DNA from: an uncultured Clostridia bacterium
GTDB lineage: Bacteria > Bacillota > Clostridia > Christensenellales > UBA1242
Reading direction: 5' to 3'
NCBI GenBank assembly: GCA_937992055.1
Contig: CALKLQ010000034.1
Location: 1-52,615 of the forward strand
DNA: 52,615 bases
Part shown: piece by piece, positions 43,096 to 51,033 of the stretch
Position numbering within the stretch: position 1 is the first letter of the stretch
Layout: each line of letters starts with the position of its first letter
Notes under the pieces: model-generated
The model's database searches: none
What the model was told of the DNA's origin: nothing
The model's input: the letters and a program-made list of their open reading frames with translations, nothing else
Made by a program: the position numbers and the translations under genes

Positions 43096-44670
43096 CTACT
43101 TAGATAAATCATAGTCAACATTATTTATTTTCTCTTGTGTGTTCATCATATTTTTATAATTTTGAACATTTTGCAAAAAGCTGTTAGTTTCTGTTTTTAT
43201 TCGATTAATTGTTTTATTTATAGTACGATATCTAATTGATCTTTCATCTTTTTTCAAAGTTTCATTAACTTCGTTACAATGCCATTGAATACTTTTATCT
43301 TCTTCCCAACTTCGGATTGTAAAACTTACTTCAACGAACTGCCCCTCTGTAGTTTTTAAAAAGGCACACACATCAAAAAGAATCATATCATTTTCTTTTC
43401 TAATGTTTCCATTATTTAAGTAAAAAATTTTATCTATATGGACATTAGGATAATATAAATTTATTAATCCTGTTGCACAATCAACTGGAGCCTCTTCTTG
43501 AACAAATTTATTTTTCCCTTCATAAAAATGTACCCCATTAAAACGAACATTGAGATTTGAATTTTCTGGATAACTGACACTCAAACCATCAATATATTTA
43601 AACGTATTTTCTCCAGTAAAATGTATAGGATTTAAATAATTGTTACGTTCTGCTAAATACCAACGTGAAGACAAATCTTTATTTAATTCTTCAACTAAAA
43701 CTCCATTCTTAAAATAATCTTGATTTTCTTCAATATTTTTAAAGATTGGAACTATTTTTTCATCGTCTATTTTAAAATCAAAGTATGTAGATCTATATAA
43801 GCCTTTTTTTTCTTCTCGCCAAGCATATTCTCCAATTTGAGTATTATAAAAGTATTCGTTATATAAATCCATTGTTCCAACTAAGCGAACTTCATCTTCA
43901 TTGACTTCTATAGTATAATTGAGATTTTTAATTCTATTGTAGTCATCTTTTAAAAAATTAATTTCTTTATGATAACCTTCTGCGAAGATATCATTTTTCT
44001 TATTAAGAATTAGATAACTGTTTAAAATCATTCTTATATTTTTATCCAAATGATCATTAATTTTGTTGTAAAAATAATCATTTTGATTTTCAACGACATA
44101 ATTTAGCACTCCTTCCGGAGACTTATACTGGTGTCTATCCACATATGATTGTCCTGGCAACAAAATTTTTCCTAGGTCTTCTGCTGCCTTGTTGTATCCA
44201 TACACAGAAAATTTCAATTGGTCACCATCTTTATATCCAAGTTTATAAAGGGTTTCACGAAAATTTACAATATTAACCGCACACTTATTTGTCCTCGCAT
44301 AATTTGCACCATTATAATTCATACCATCTTTATCTATTTCACTATCAACTTCAAGATAAATCTCATGACCACTTTCATCAATAAGATAAACCTCATAAAA
44401 AGTGGCATTATCAACTCTATCCCAAGAAACAACATTATTTTCCAAATCAAATTTTACGTTTTGTGGTGCCTTCAAAGACGGATATTTTTCCGCTATTTTT
44501 TTATCATAAAAATTAAAAATTTTATCTTTAATATCTCCCACAATATTGTTTTCACCATTTGATAGAGCAATACCAGTAGCGGTGACACCTAGTATAGATG
44601 CAAAAATCAATATTTTTGCAACTGTCTTTTTTACAGATCTTTTATTATTTTTTTCCTTAGAATATTTCAT
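43096..44670 (-). CDS. Exported protein with FN3-like domain, unknown function
   Basis: The 524-aa protein begins with a lysine-rich segment and one hydrophobic helix (about 17-38), so it is secreted or membrane-anchored. Residues about 70-165 (APQNVKFDLENNVVSWDRVDNATFYEVYLID) have the look of a fibronectin type III-like domain. The remaining 350 residues, with many aromatic residues and long helices at the end, match nothing I recognise. It is a lone gene with its own terminator in the accessory region. Confidence 0.65.
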   Translation of the reverse strand: MKYSKEKNNKRSVKKTVAKILIFASILGVTATGIALSNGENNIVGDIKDKIFNFYDKKIAEKYPSLKAPQNVKFDLENNVVSWDRVDNATFYEVYLIDESGHEIYLEVDSEIDKDGMNYNGANYARTNKCAVNIVNFRETLYKLGYKDGDQLKFSVYGYNKAAEDLGKILLPGQSYVDRHQYKSPEGVLNYVVENQNDYFYNKINDHLDKNIRMILNSYLILNKKNDIFAEGYHKEINFLKDDYNRIKNLNYTIEVNEDEVRLVGTMDLYNEYFYNTQIGEYAWREEKKGLYRSTYFDFKIDDEKIVPIFKNIEENQDYFKNGVLVEELNKDLSSRWYLAERNNYLNPIHFTGENTFKYIDGLSVSYPENSNLNVRFNGVHFYEGKNKFVQEEAPVDCATGLINLYYPNVHIDKIFYLNNGNIRKENDMILFDVCAFLKTTEGQFVEVSFTIRSWEEDKSIQWHCNEVNETLKKDERSIRYRTINKTINRIKTETNSFLQNVQNYKNMMNTQEKINNVDYDLSK

Positions 44671-44742
44671 AAATAAATCCCTCTGGTTTTAGTTTATCAC
44701 ATTATAAACTTTATTTCAATAGTAAAAATACTAATTCTCAGT

Positions 44743-45486
44743 CTATTTATAATTAAAAAATTCAACCTCTTTAAAAGAAAAAGCTCCGTCAACACCAACA
44801 ATAATATGATCAATAAAATCAATAGATATTTCTTCAGCCCAATTTTTTATTTTGTTAGTGCTAATATCATCCTCTCTAGAAGGCTCACAAGTTGCAAAAG
44901 GATGATTGTGCGCCACAACAATATGTTTCACTCTAGGATTATCCAAGCAAAAATCTTCTAATGCTTCTTTTGAAACAAAAACTTGACTTTCAATTCCTTC
45001 AGCCAATTTTTTTAAACATAAAAGCTCATAATCATTATTTAAACCAATTATATAAAAGAATTCCTTTTGCTTTAAAATAAGCAAATCTATAAAATAATTC
45101 ACCAATTTTTGGGTGTTGTCTAATTTAGTTTTGTCAAGAGCTCTAATAAAATAATAATATTCTCCAATTTGTTTAAAAAGAGCCAAGCTCCTTTTATTCT
45201 CATCATTTAAAACTACTATTTTTCTTAAATCTTTAACAGATGCTTCCAAAACTTTTTGAAAGGATCCAAATGTATCTAATAATAAATCTGCTAATTCGCA
45301 ATAATCTGTCCTTCGAGGGAAAACGTAACAAAGAGCCAACTTTATCATTTCTGCGTCATCATATCTGCTAACTCCATGTTGTAATGCTTTTTGCAATATA
45401 TCATCTCTTGAAACAAGTTCTTTAGAAATATGTTTTAAATCATAATCAAAAGAAATTTTTTCATCATCCAAATTCAATTCATCCAT
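44743..45486 (-). CDS. RadC/UPF0758-like JAB-domain protein
   Basis: This protein (247 aa from ATG 45486) has an N-terminal helix-hairpin-helix part (DDILQKALQHGVSRYDDAEMIKLALCYV) and a C-terminal JAB/MPN domain with the JAMM metal motif HNHPFATCEPSREDD. The function of the RadC family is unsettled. A longer frame opens at TTG 45561, but that region belongs to a dispersed repeat, so I prefer the ATG; neither start has a clear ribosome binding site. Confidence 0.8.
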   Translation of the reverse strand: MDELNLDDEKISFDYDLKHISKELVSRDDILQKALQHGVSRYDDAEMIKLALCYVFPRRTDYCELADLLLDTFGSFQKVLEASVKDLRKIVVLNDENKRSLALFKQIGEYYYFIRALDKTKLDNTQKLVNYFIDLLILKQKEFFYIIGLNNDYELLCLKKLAEGIESQVFVSKEALEDFCLDNPRVKHIVVAHNHPFATCEPSREDDISTNKIKNWAEEISIDFIDHIIVGVDGAFSFKEVEFFNYK

Positions 45487-45552
45487 AACATTATCATATA
45501 TAAATTTTGTTGAAAAATCAAGAAATTTTGTATTATTTGAAATAGCAGAAAA

Positions 45553-45652
45553 CACTTTCAAGCAAAACCAATGTTTATTCTATCAGGAGTACTTGAGTAA
45601 TAAAGCTTATCGCAAGAGTATTATTAAATGTGAGTAAAACAAATACCTATAA
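45553..45652 (-). repeat. Structured intergenic repeat, copy C
   Basis: Read on the minus strand it has TATAGG, then ACTCACATTTAATAAT, CTCAAG, GAATAAACAT and GTTTTGCTTGAAA in the same order as copy B, with many substitutions. It runs from near the yetF-like stop into the possible 5' end of the radC-like gene. Confidence 0.6.
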
Positions 45653-45658
45653 TTTAAA

Positions 45659-46357
45659 TTAGGTTATTTTATTTGCTTTAAAGTGGACGGTCATTTTCTT
45701 CTTTTGCTCATCATACGAAGCTAAAATAATATTTTTTATCTCCTTTTTATTTTTAATACCCAATTTTAAAAATAGCCAATTTAAATCTTTATTCAAATGA
45801 CGCAATGAAGAATATGAAATTTTACCATCAACAACTGTGTAGATTGGCAGATTTGAATCCTCAAAATTTTTAGTAATATCTTCTATAACAGTAGGTCTTT
45901 GTGAACCTTTAGGCAACACACTCATTTTACCTGTTCTTTCAAAAATTGCGTATTCAATATCATTTAAATCAAAATATCCTAATTCTCTGCACAAACAAAT
46001 AACATCATTTATATCCAATTTGCTTCTTTTAAGCTCTTTAAAATCGATTTTGCCTTCATAAATAATGGTATTTGGCGTTCCTTTGAAAAACCTTTTAAAA
46101 AATGGTCCTTTTCTTCCTAAATACGAAATTAATAAGTCAACTAAAAAAAATACTGTCATTGAAATTAAATAATAATAAAATGGTGTATCATTTATATCTG
46201 TTGCCATTTCTGCGGCAATTGAGCCAATAGAAATGCCCAAAACATAATCAATAAATTCAAGCTGCGCTATTTGTTTTTTACCTAAAAGCTTTGATATCAC
46301 AAATAGATAAACCACTGAAACAAACGAAAAAATTAATAATCTCCAAATTTCTGCCAT
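45659..46357 (-). CDS. YetF-like DUF421 membrane protein
   Basis: The 232-aa protein has three N-terminal membrane helices (about 5-22, 37-52, 60-80) and the soluble DUF421 domain: LLGKKQIAQLEFIDYVLGISIGSIAAEMATD, TIIYEGKIDFKELKRSKLDINDVICLCRELGYFDLNDIEYAIFE and SVLPKGSQRP. Family members are often spore-membrane or envelope proteins; function unknown. Confidence 0.9.
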   Translation of the reverse strand: MAEIWRLLIFSFVSVVYLFVISKLLGKKQIAQLEFIDYVLGISIGSIAAEMATDINDTPFYYYLISMTVFFLVDLLISYLGRKGPFFKRFFKGTPNTIIYEGKIDFKELKRSKLDINDVICLCRELGYFDLNDIEYAIFERTGKMSVLPKGSQRPTVIEDITKNFEDSNLPIYTVVDGKISYSSLRHLNKDLNWLFLKLGIKNKKEIKNIILASYDEQKKKMTVHFKANKIT

Positions 46358-46450
46358 AATGCCTCCTTATTTATTATCAATAAAATAAAAACGTTTATTC
46401 AAGACAATAAAATTTTTTAAAAGAAAAACATTTTATTTGACATAAAATTG

Positions 46451-46479
46451 TTGACAGCCCTGTAAATTTATGATAAATT
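46451..46479 (+). promoter_or_regulatory. Promoter of tRNA-Tyr
   Basis: Perfect TTGACA (46451-46456), a 17-nt spacer and TAAATT (46474-46479) with TGA before the -10. It lies 25 nt upstream of the tRNA. Confidence 0.75.
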
Positions 46480-46504
46480 ATTTAAGGCTTGTTTAATAAC
46501 CCAT

Positions 46505-46589
46505 GGGAGGATTGCAGAGTGGCCAAATGCAACGGACTGTAAATCCGTCGACTCCGTCTTCGATGGTTCGAATCCATCTCCTCCCACCA
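46505..46589 (+). tRNA. tRNA-Tyr (GUA)
   Basis: The 85-nt sequence folds as a class II tRNA. Acceptor strands GGGAGGA/TCCTCCC pair fully, the anticodon stem ACGGA/TCCGT holds the loop CTGTAAA with anticodon GTA (46539-46541), there is a long variable arm, the T-loop is TTCGAAT, and the 3' CCA is encoded. Only one tRNA is present here. A tyrosine-integrase remnant points toward its 3' end, so it served as an integration site. Confidence 0.97.
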
Positions 46590-46636
46590 AAATTTCAAAA
46601 TTGCTGAATGTTAGATAAATTCTGATGTTCAGTAAT

Positions 46637-46851
46637 TTTTTATATAGCATTTGAATATTATCATATTTTAAAAAAACGATTTTTAAGACAAATTTGGCGT
46701 CAAAATTGGCGTCAAAACTTATTGCTTTGTAATAATTATTATACAACTTTTGTATCTTTTCTTTTGTAGAAATTTTGTTGATGTCTGTGTATGTATCCAA
46801 AGATATTGTAATGCTAGTGTGTCCAATCCTCTTACTTAGTTGTTTTGTTGA
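46637..46851 (-). pseudogene. Decayed tyrosine recombinase (integrase), C-terminal remnant
   Basis: Read on the minus strand, after an in-frame TGA, the frame encodes QLSKRIGHTSITISLDTYTD, the C-terminal box of tyrosine integrases with the H-x-x-(T) motif and the nucleophile Tyr of DTYTD. It continues as INKISTKEKIQKLYNNYY and a tail with FDANFDAKF of the kind found at the ends of Firmicutes phage integrases. The N-terminal two-thirds are absent. It sits directly 3' of tRNA-Tyr. Confidence 0.72.
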
Positions 46852-46874
46852 TGTTCAAAGTATAAAGTGATTGC

Positions 46875-46909
46875 TTGCGAAAATGCGTCTTATCGGTATT
46901 TTTTCGCAA
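46875..46909. repeat. Inverted repeat at the broken edge of the integrase remnant
   Basis: A perfect 9-bp inverted repeat (TTGCGAAAA/TTTTCGCAA) with a 17-nt loop lies just beyond the integrase remnant. It could be a leftover of the mobile element. Confidence 0.4.
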
Positions 46910-47018
46910 TATAAGAATATTATTGTAAATAAAAATAATTTTTTACAAAATCTTTCAATCTTTTAATAGAAAGGCTCATAATTTAAAGCAAACAAATTTT
47001 ATGGAAACTTTTAAACTT

Positions 47019-47136
47019 AAAAAATAACTCTCAGTTTGTCTGACAATTATACTAATTGTCTTTTAACTTATGTATGCGGAATTGTTTTTACTAGTTATAT
47101 TATGTCTTCATGGTTTTAGTCCCCTAATAAATTCTT
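47019..47136 (-). ncRNA. Candidate tracrRNA of the adjacent type II CRISPR array
   Basis: On the minus strand the segment begins AAGAATTTATTAGGGGACTA and can pair with the repeat's 5' half over about 23 nt, with G-U pairs and one mismatch. The same DNA (47113-47143) looks like a degenerate repeat on the plus strand. The tail holds a perfect 8-bp hairpin GACAATTA-GTA-TAATTGTC (47042-47060), then AACT-GAG-AGTT (47026-47036) and a six-T tract (47019-47024), a plausible terminator. A TATTAT box lies just upstream (47139-47144) but no good -35. The start AAGAA-TTT and GGGACTAAAA resemble the Campylobacter tracrRNA as I recall it. Alternative: merely a decayed terminal repeat. Confidence 0.6.
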
Positions 47137-47171
47137 GTATAATACTAGCGACAATTAAATACAATTATTAA

Positions 47172-47405
47172 GTTTTAGTTCCCTATTATCTTTTAGTATG
47201 GTATAATATATCATCTGAGCTTATGGAGCGAATTTATGTTTTAGTTCCCTATTAAATTTTGGTATGGTATAATTAGAGAAAATTATATTTCACTAATAAA
47301 TACGTTTTAGTTCCCTATTAAATTTTGGTATGGTATAATGCAAAATCTACAACTACTACACTTTCTTTTGTTTTAGTTCCCTATTAAATTTTGGTATGGT
47401 ATAAT
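47172..47405 (+). CRISPR. Small type II (II-C-like) CRISPR array, four 36-nt repeats
   Basis: Repeats lie at 47172-47207, 47238-47273, 47304-47339 and 47370-47405; the last three are identical, the first has three changes. All three spacers are exactly 30 nt and unrelated. The repeat starts GTTTTAGTTCCCTATTAAAT and ends TATGGTATAAT, an extended -10 box, so each repeat can start transcription into the next spacer, as known for Campylobacter and Neisseria type II-C arrays. The decay at the 5' end fits the leader-distal end of such arrays. A terminator follows within 20 nt. No cas gene is present anywhere in the window. Confidence 0.92.
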
Positions 47406-47422
47406 AGGTTGCTGAAAAAAGA

Positions 47423-47468
47423 CATCTAATGCTTGAAAAATTAAGGCATTAGATGATTTTATTTTTTT
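47423..47468 (+). terminator. Strong terminator directly after the CRISPR array
   Basis: A perfect 10-bp stem (CATCTAATGC/GCATTAGATG) with a 13-nt loop is followed on the plus strand by ATTTTATTTTTTT. It begins 18 nt after the last repeat and supports plus-strand transcription of the array. Confidence 0.85.
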
Positions 47469-47769
47469 AAATTTTTAATTTTTTATCAATTTTTTTGTCT
47501 GTTTTTTCATTTTTTTAAAAAATTGATTAACTTATATTTTTAATTAATAATTAATATTTCTTTTATTCAAAACGCATTTTTTTACAATATAAATTAGCAG
47601 TTTGCTTGTAATCACTTCCATTAAAACAATTTTGTTTTCATTTGCTGAAGTTTTGTTTATTTAACATTGGCATATTATAGAACTCCTTTGAGTTTTTAAT
47701 TAAATAAACATTAAAAAAACTTAATCATATTTAAAGCAATCCCAAGAGTTTTTATTATTAACTTTATTA
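47469..47769. other. AT-rich intergenic stretch
   Basis: Between the array terminator and the zincin-like gene I see no ORF or RNA gene. A short hairpin AACTC-CTTT-GAGTT followed by TTT lies near 47680 and could be a weak plus-strand terminator. Confidence 0.4.
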
Positions 47770-48996
47770 TTAAAAGCAAAGGGACGCATCTTCTTTTGTT
47801 GATATTGAGTTTTTGTCTTTAATCGCACTTGCATTTCCAACAACCACAAAATTTTTGTCTAAATCTTTTATTATAGCAAAATTGTTATCTCTAAATAGGC
47901 TAAAATCAGCAATAGTATAAGAACCTTTATCAGTTGGGTTAAAACCTTTTTGAAATTCTACATTTCTTAAAAAGAACACACCATCTATATTTATAGCTTG
48001 TCCATTACATCTTTCTATTATATTATCGTTTTTATCATATATAGTAAATAAATAGCTATTATTTTTTACCTTAACCTCATATTTTTTGTTAAGAAAAGTC
48101 CCATTAAAATATAAGCTTTCTGTGTCAAATCCATTTAAATCATTCAAATCTTTATAAATGCCGTAATATAAATTGTCATATTCAATAGCTTTTAACTTAA
48201 ATTTATTAATGTAAGCGTTCTTTTCTTGTTCATTTTTAAACTTTTCAGCATAAAGTGCTATGAGGCAACGATAATCATTTGGAGTAATTATTGGAAATTC
48301 TTTTGCTTTATCATATTCTTTATAAACATTGCTAGCTTTTAAAATCGTATTATAGTAATACTTGCCAATTTCACTAAAGTACACATCAGCAAATCCAAAG
48401 CTATGCAATAGCTCATGTGTTAAAACTATAATCCTATCTGTCTTTTTACTTTCAATAAGATCTCGATTATACACTATTGTAGATCTATTGATGGTTGGTT
48501 TTATGAAAGGATTCATAAGCAAATCCTTATTGCCAAAATAGTTTTTTGCAAAACTATCTTCCTTCTCTTCTGAACCCAACAATTTATATTTTATTGTGGA
48601 AGTAAACATATTCTTTGGCATTTTATCTTCTTCAACAATCTCATAGGTATAATGACTATTAATATCTTTCATTAACCCAAAAATGTTATCAAGCGTATAG
48701 ATTATATCGTTCTTTTCTTCCTCAGTAAATCCTTCTTCAATAGAAACGTATATAGGTTTATCACCATTATGTCTTAACAAAATTTGTTTATTAAATTTAC
48801 CTTGACTTATATATGTCAAGTCGCAATTTAAATTTTTTGCCACTTCCTCTATTTGTTCCATTGGAGCATAATTTTTTGTTTTTGCTGATGTATAAACAGA
48901 TTTTCCTCCCACTACAACTGTAAAAGATAAAGCCGCAGTTAATGTGAAGTCAAAAACTGTTTTTAACATTTTTTTTATCTTTGGAGTTTTTTTCAT
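47770..48996 (-). CDS. Exported zinc-metallopeptidase-like protein
   Basis: The 408-aa protein has a lysine-rich N-terminus and one hydrophobic helix (about 12-31), so it is secreted or anchored. Residues 194-204 read HELLHSFGFAD, the zincin motif HExxHxxGxxD with Asp as third ligand, as in snapalysin-type (M7) metzincins. A Met-turn is not obvious. The C-terminal 150 residues are beta-rich (YEVKVKNNSYLFTIYDKNDNIIE). It is a lone gene beside the CRISPR array; its substrate is unknown. Confidence 0.7.
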   Translation of the reverse strand: MKKTPKIKKMLKTVFDFTLTAALSFTVVVGGKSVYTSAKTKNYAPMEQIEEVAKNLNCDLTYISQGKFNKQILLRHNGDKPIYVSIEEGFTEEEKNDIIYTLDNIFGLMKDINSHYTYEIVEEDKMPKNMFTSTIKYKLLGSEEKEDSFAKNYFGNKDLLMNPFIKPTINRSTIVYNRDLIESKKTDRIIVLTHELLHSFGFADVYFSEIGKYYYNTILKASNVYKEYDKAKEFPIITPNDYRCLIALYAEKFKNEQEKNAYINKFKLKAIEYDNLYYGIYKDLNDLNGFDTESLYFNGTFLNKKYEVKVKNNSYLFTIYDKNDNIIERCNGQAINIDGVFFLRNVEFQKGFNPTDKGSYTIADFSLFRDNNFAIIKDLDKNFVVVGNASAIKDKNSISTKEDASLCF

Positions 48997-49194
48997 AAGA
49001 ATATTTTAAAACAAAAAACAAAAAAAGTCAATAAGCATGGTTTGGAGGTATTTATCATTAATCTAAATAATAAATTTAACAAACTAAATCAATTTAATTC
49101 ACTTTAAATTTTAAATATGCGATAAATTCCTATCTTCAATATTATTATATAAAAAAAGTATATTGAAATAATTTACAATATACTTTTAAACTTA

Positions 49195-49479
49195 TTATTT
49201 TTGTCTTAATTTATCATCTAATTCTTCCTGCATTTGTGTATGCATTTTTAGTGTCTGTTTTAAATCCTTCATGGTTGCTGGAGTAGTAGGATAAAATCCC
49301 TTTTCATTCATAATTTTAAAAATTTTTAGTTCGTGTTCAGAAACTGTGGTATTTAAATCATTAAAAAGTTTTCTTAGCTCTTTATTTGAACATTCTATCC
49401 CAAATTGGCAATACATATGCATTAAAAATTTGTGAGCTACTAAGGCATCTTGCAATGTTTCTTGCTCTGTAAATTCCAT
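49195..49479 (-). CDS. CotF-family spore coat protein
   Basis: The 94-aa helical protein fits the CotF-type/ferritin-like spore coat family: QETLQDALVAHKFLMHMYCQFGIECSNKELRKLFNDLNTTVSEHELKIFKIMNEKGFY. It overlaps the next CotF-like gene by 1 nt, and the two probably form a pair. Expression in sporulation is inferred from the family. Confidence 0.78.
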   Translation of the reverse strand: MEFTEQETLQDALVAHKFLMHMYCQFGIECSNKELRKLFNDLNTTVSEHELKIFKIMNEKGFYPTTPATMKDLKQTLKMHTQMQEELDDKLRQK

Positions 49480-49694
49480 TATTCATTTCCTCCTTCTTCC
49501 ATATTAGTTCTTAAATAACCTAACAATTTTGCATGGTGTTCAGAATGTTTTTTCGCCATATCTTTAAACATTGTTTTAAGGGTTCTATCTTCAGAACAGT
49601 CATGGCAAGCTTGCATTTTAATAGCCATCCAATTTTCAAAAGTCATCAGCTCGTTTAAGGCCATTAAATCTTTTGTTGTAATTTCTTTTTTCAT
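49479..49694 (-). CDS. Small CotF-like protein
   Basis: A 71-aa helical protein (TTKDLMALNELMTFENWMAIKMQACHDCSEDRTLKTMFKDMAKKHSEHHAKLLGYL) related in pattern to spore coat CotF. The HSEHH cluster and the CHDC pair could bind metal (inference). GGAGG precedes its ATG. First gene of the pair. Confidence 0.72.
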   Translation of the reverse strand: MKKEITTKDLMALNELMTFENWMAIKMQACHDCSEDRTLKTMFKDMAKKHSEHHAKLLGYLRTNMEEGGNE

Positions 49695-49794
49695 TTAAAA
49701 CCTCCATTAATTATGTTTTCCAAAAAAAAATATTTTATTTAAAAATAATTTCATATTTGAATAATTATATTTGAAATTAAAATAATAACATTTA

Positions 49795-51011
49795 ATGAAA
49801 AAAATAAAAAACAACACAAATATAAATATTAATTATGTAAAAGGAACACCCTATTTTTGTCAAAATAAAAAAGCAAAAACATACCCTTTTTTAAATAATA
49901 ATATAGACACAGATATTTTAATAATAGGCGGAGGAATAGTTGGAGCAATTACAAATTTTTATCTATCAAAAAAGTATGATGTGACGTTAGTTGATAAAAG
50001 TAAATTTGGCTACTGTTGCACCTCTTGTGCCACAGTATTACTGGAATATCAGTTAGATGATTATGCTGAAAACTTAGAAAAAATTATGTCAGATCAAGAA
50101 ATTGTCGATGTATATAAAATGGGGCTAGGATGTATTGACAAAATAGAAAAATTTATAAAAGAATTTGGCAACAAATGTGAGTTTTCTAAAAGACCTTCAT
50201 TTTTATATACAAATAAAAAAAGTGGTATTGAAGCATTAAAGAAAGAATATCTTTTTAGAATAAAACATGAACTAGATGCAAAATTTATTTCACAAACTTC
50301 AAATCCTTTTCCATTTCCAATAAAAGCTGGACTATATTGCAAAAATGGAGGGGCGGAATTTAATCCCTATCTATTCGCCGTACAAATGTTGGAAAATTCA
50401 AAAAATCAAGATAAAATGTTTGAGAATACAGAAATCATTTCTGTAATAGAAAAAAATGACTCTTTTATAGCAATTACAAACCTTAATCAAAAAATAAATT
50501 GCAAAAAAATTATCTTTGCAACTGGATATAATTTTGAACTATTAACTGATATAAAATTATGTGAAAGAACGATTTCATATAGCATAGTAACAAATCCGCT
50601 TCAAATAGAACTCCCAAATAATTGTCTAATACAAGATGACGAATACCCTATCACTATCTACGTTTGTTACCTGATAATCGTATTATTTTTGGAGGAGAAG
50701 ACACTGTATATAAAATAAAAATAAATCAAAAACTAGCAGAAAAGAAATATGAAAAACTATTAAAAGATTTAAAAAAAATGTTTAATTTTAAAGATTCAGA
50801 AATAAAGATTGATTATAAATTTTGCGGTGCATTTGGACAAACGGAAAACAATTTGGGATTGATTGGACAAACAGAAAACCCAAACATTTATCTTATGATA
50901 AGCAGCGGTGCCAATGGTGTAATAAATGCCATGTATGGAGTTGAAATTTTAGATGGTTTGATAAATAACAAACCCAAACCACTTTCCCATCTTTTTTCAC
51001 CTTTAAGGTAA
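49795..51011 (+). pseudogene. FAD-dependent oxidoreductase (DAO family), frameshifted
   Basis: The first part (49795-50718) has the dinucleotide-binding motif DILIIGGGIVGAITNFYLSKKYDVTLVDK (GxGxxG at 45-50) and the FAD-site IIFATGYNFELL. Its conserved continuation PYHYLRLLPDNRIIFGGED is in another frame from 50646 on and runs to 51011, ending GANGVINAMYGVEI. One added base in the CCC at 50646-50648 restores about 405 aa. Either a pseudogene or a sequencing error. The reaction is unknown; amino acid or glycerol-3-phosphate-type substrates are usual. Confidence 0.8.
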
Positions 51012-51033
51012 TAACTTAAATTAATCCTTTTAA

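Noticed and set aside
46468..46620. Antisense reading of the tRNA region that gives the peptide GGDGFEPSKTESTDLQSVAF
   Set aside because: This is the well-known spurious translation of the complement of tRNA-Tyr. Only the upstream part of the same frame (LSKRIGHTSITISLDTYTD) is of true protein origin.
47406..47422. CRISPR leader on the right of the array
   Set aside because: Only 17 nt separate the last repeat from a terminator hairpin, which is too short for a usual leader; promoters appear to lie in the repeats.
48997..49194. Additional CRISPR repeats or cas fragments near the zincin-like gene
   Set aside because: I found no GTTTTAG-type repeat or Cas-like peptide outside 47113-47405.
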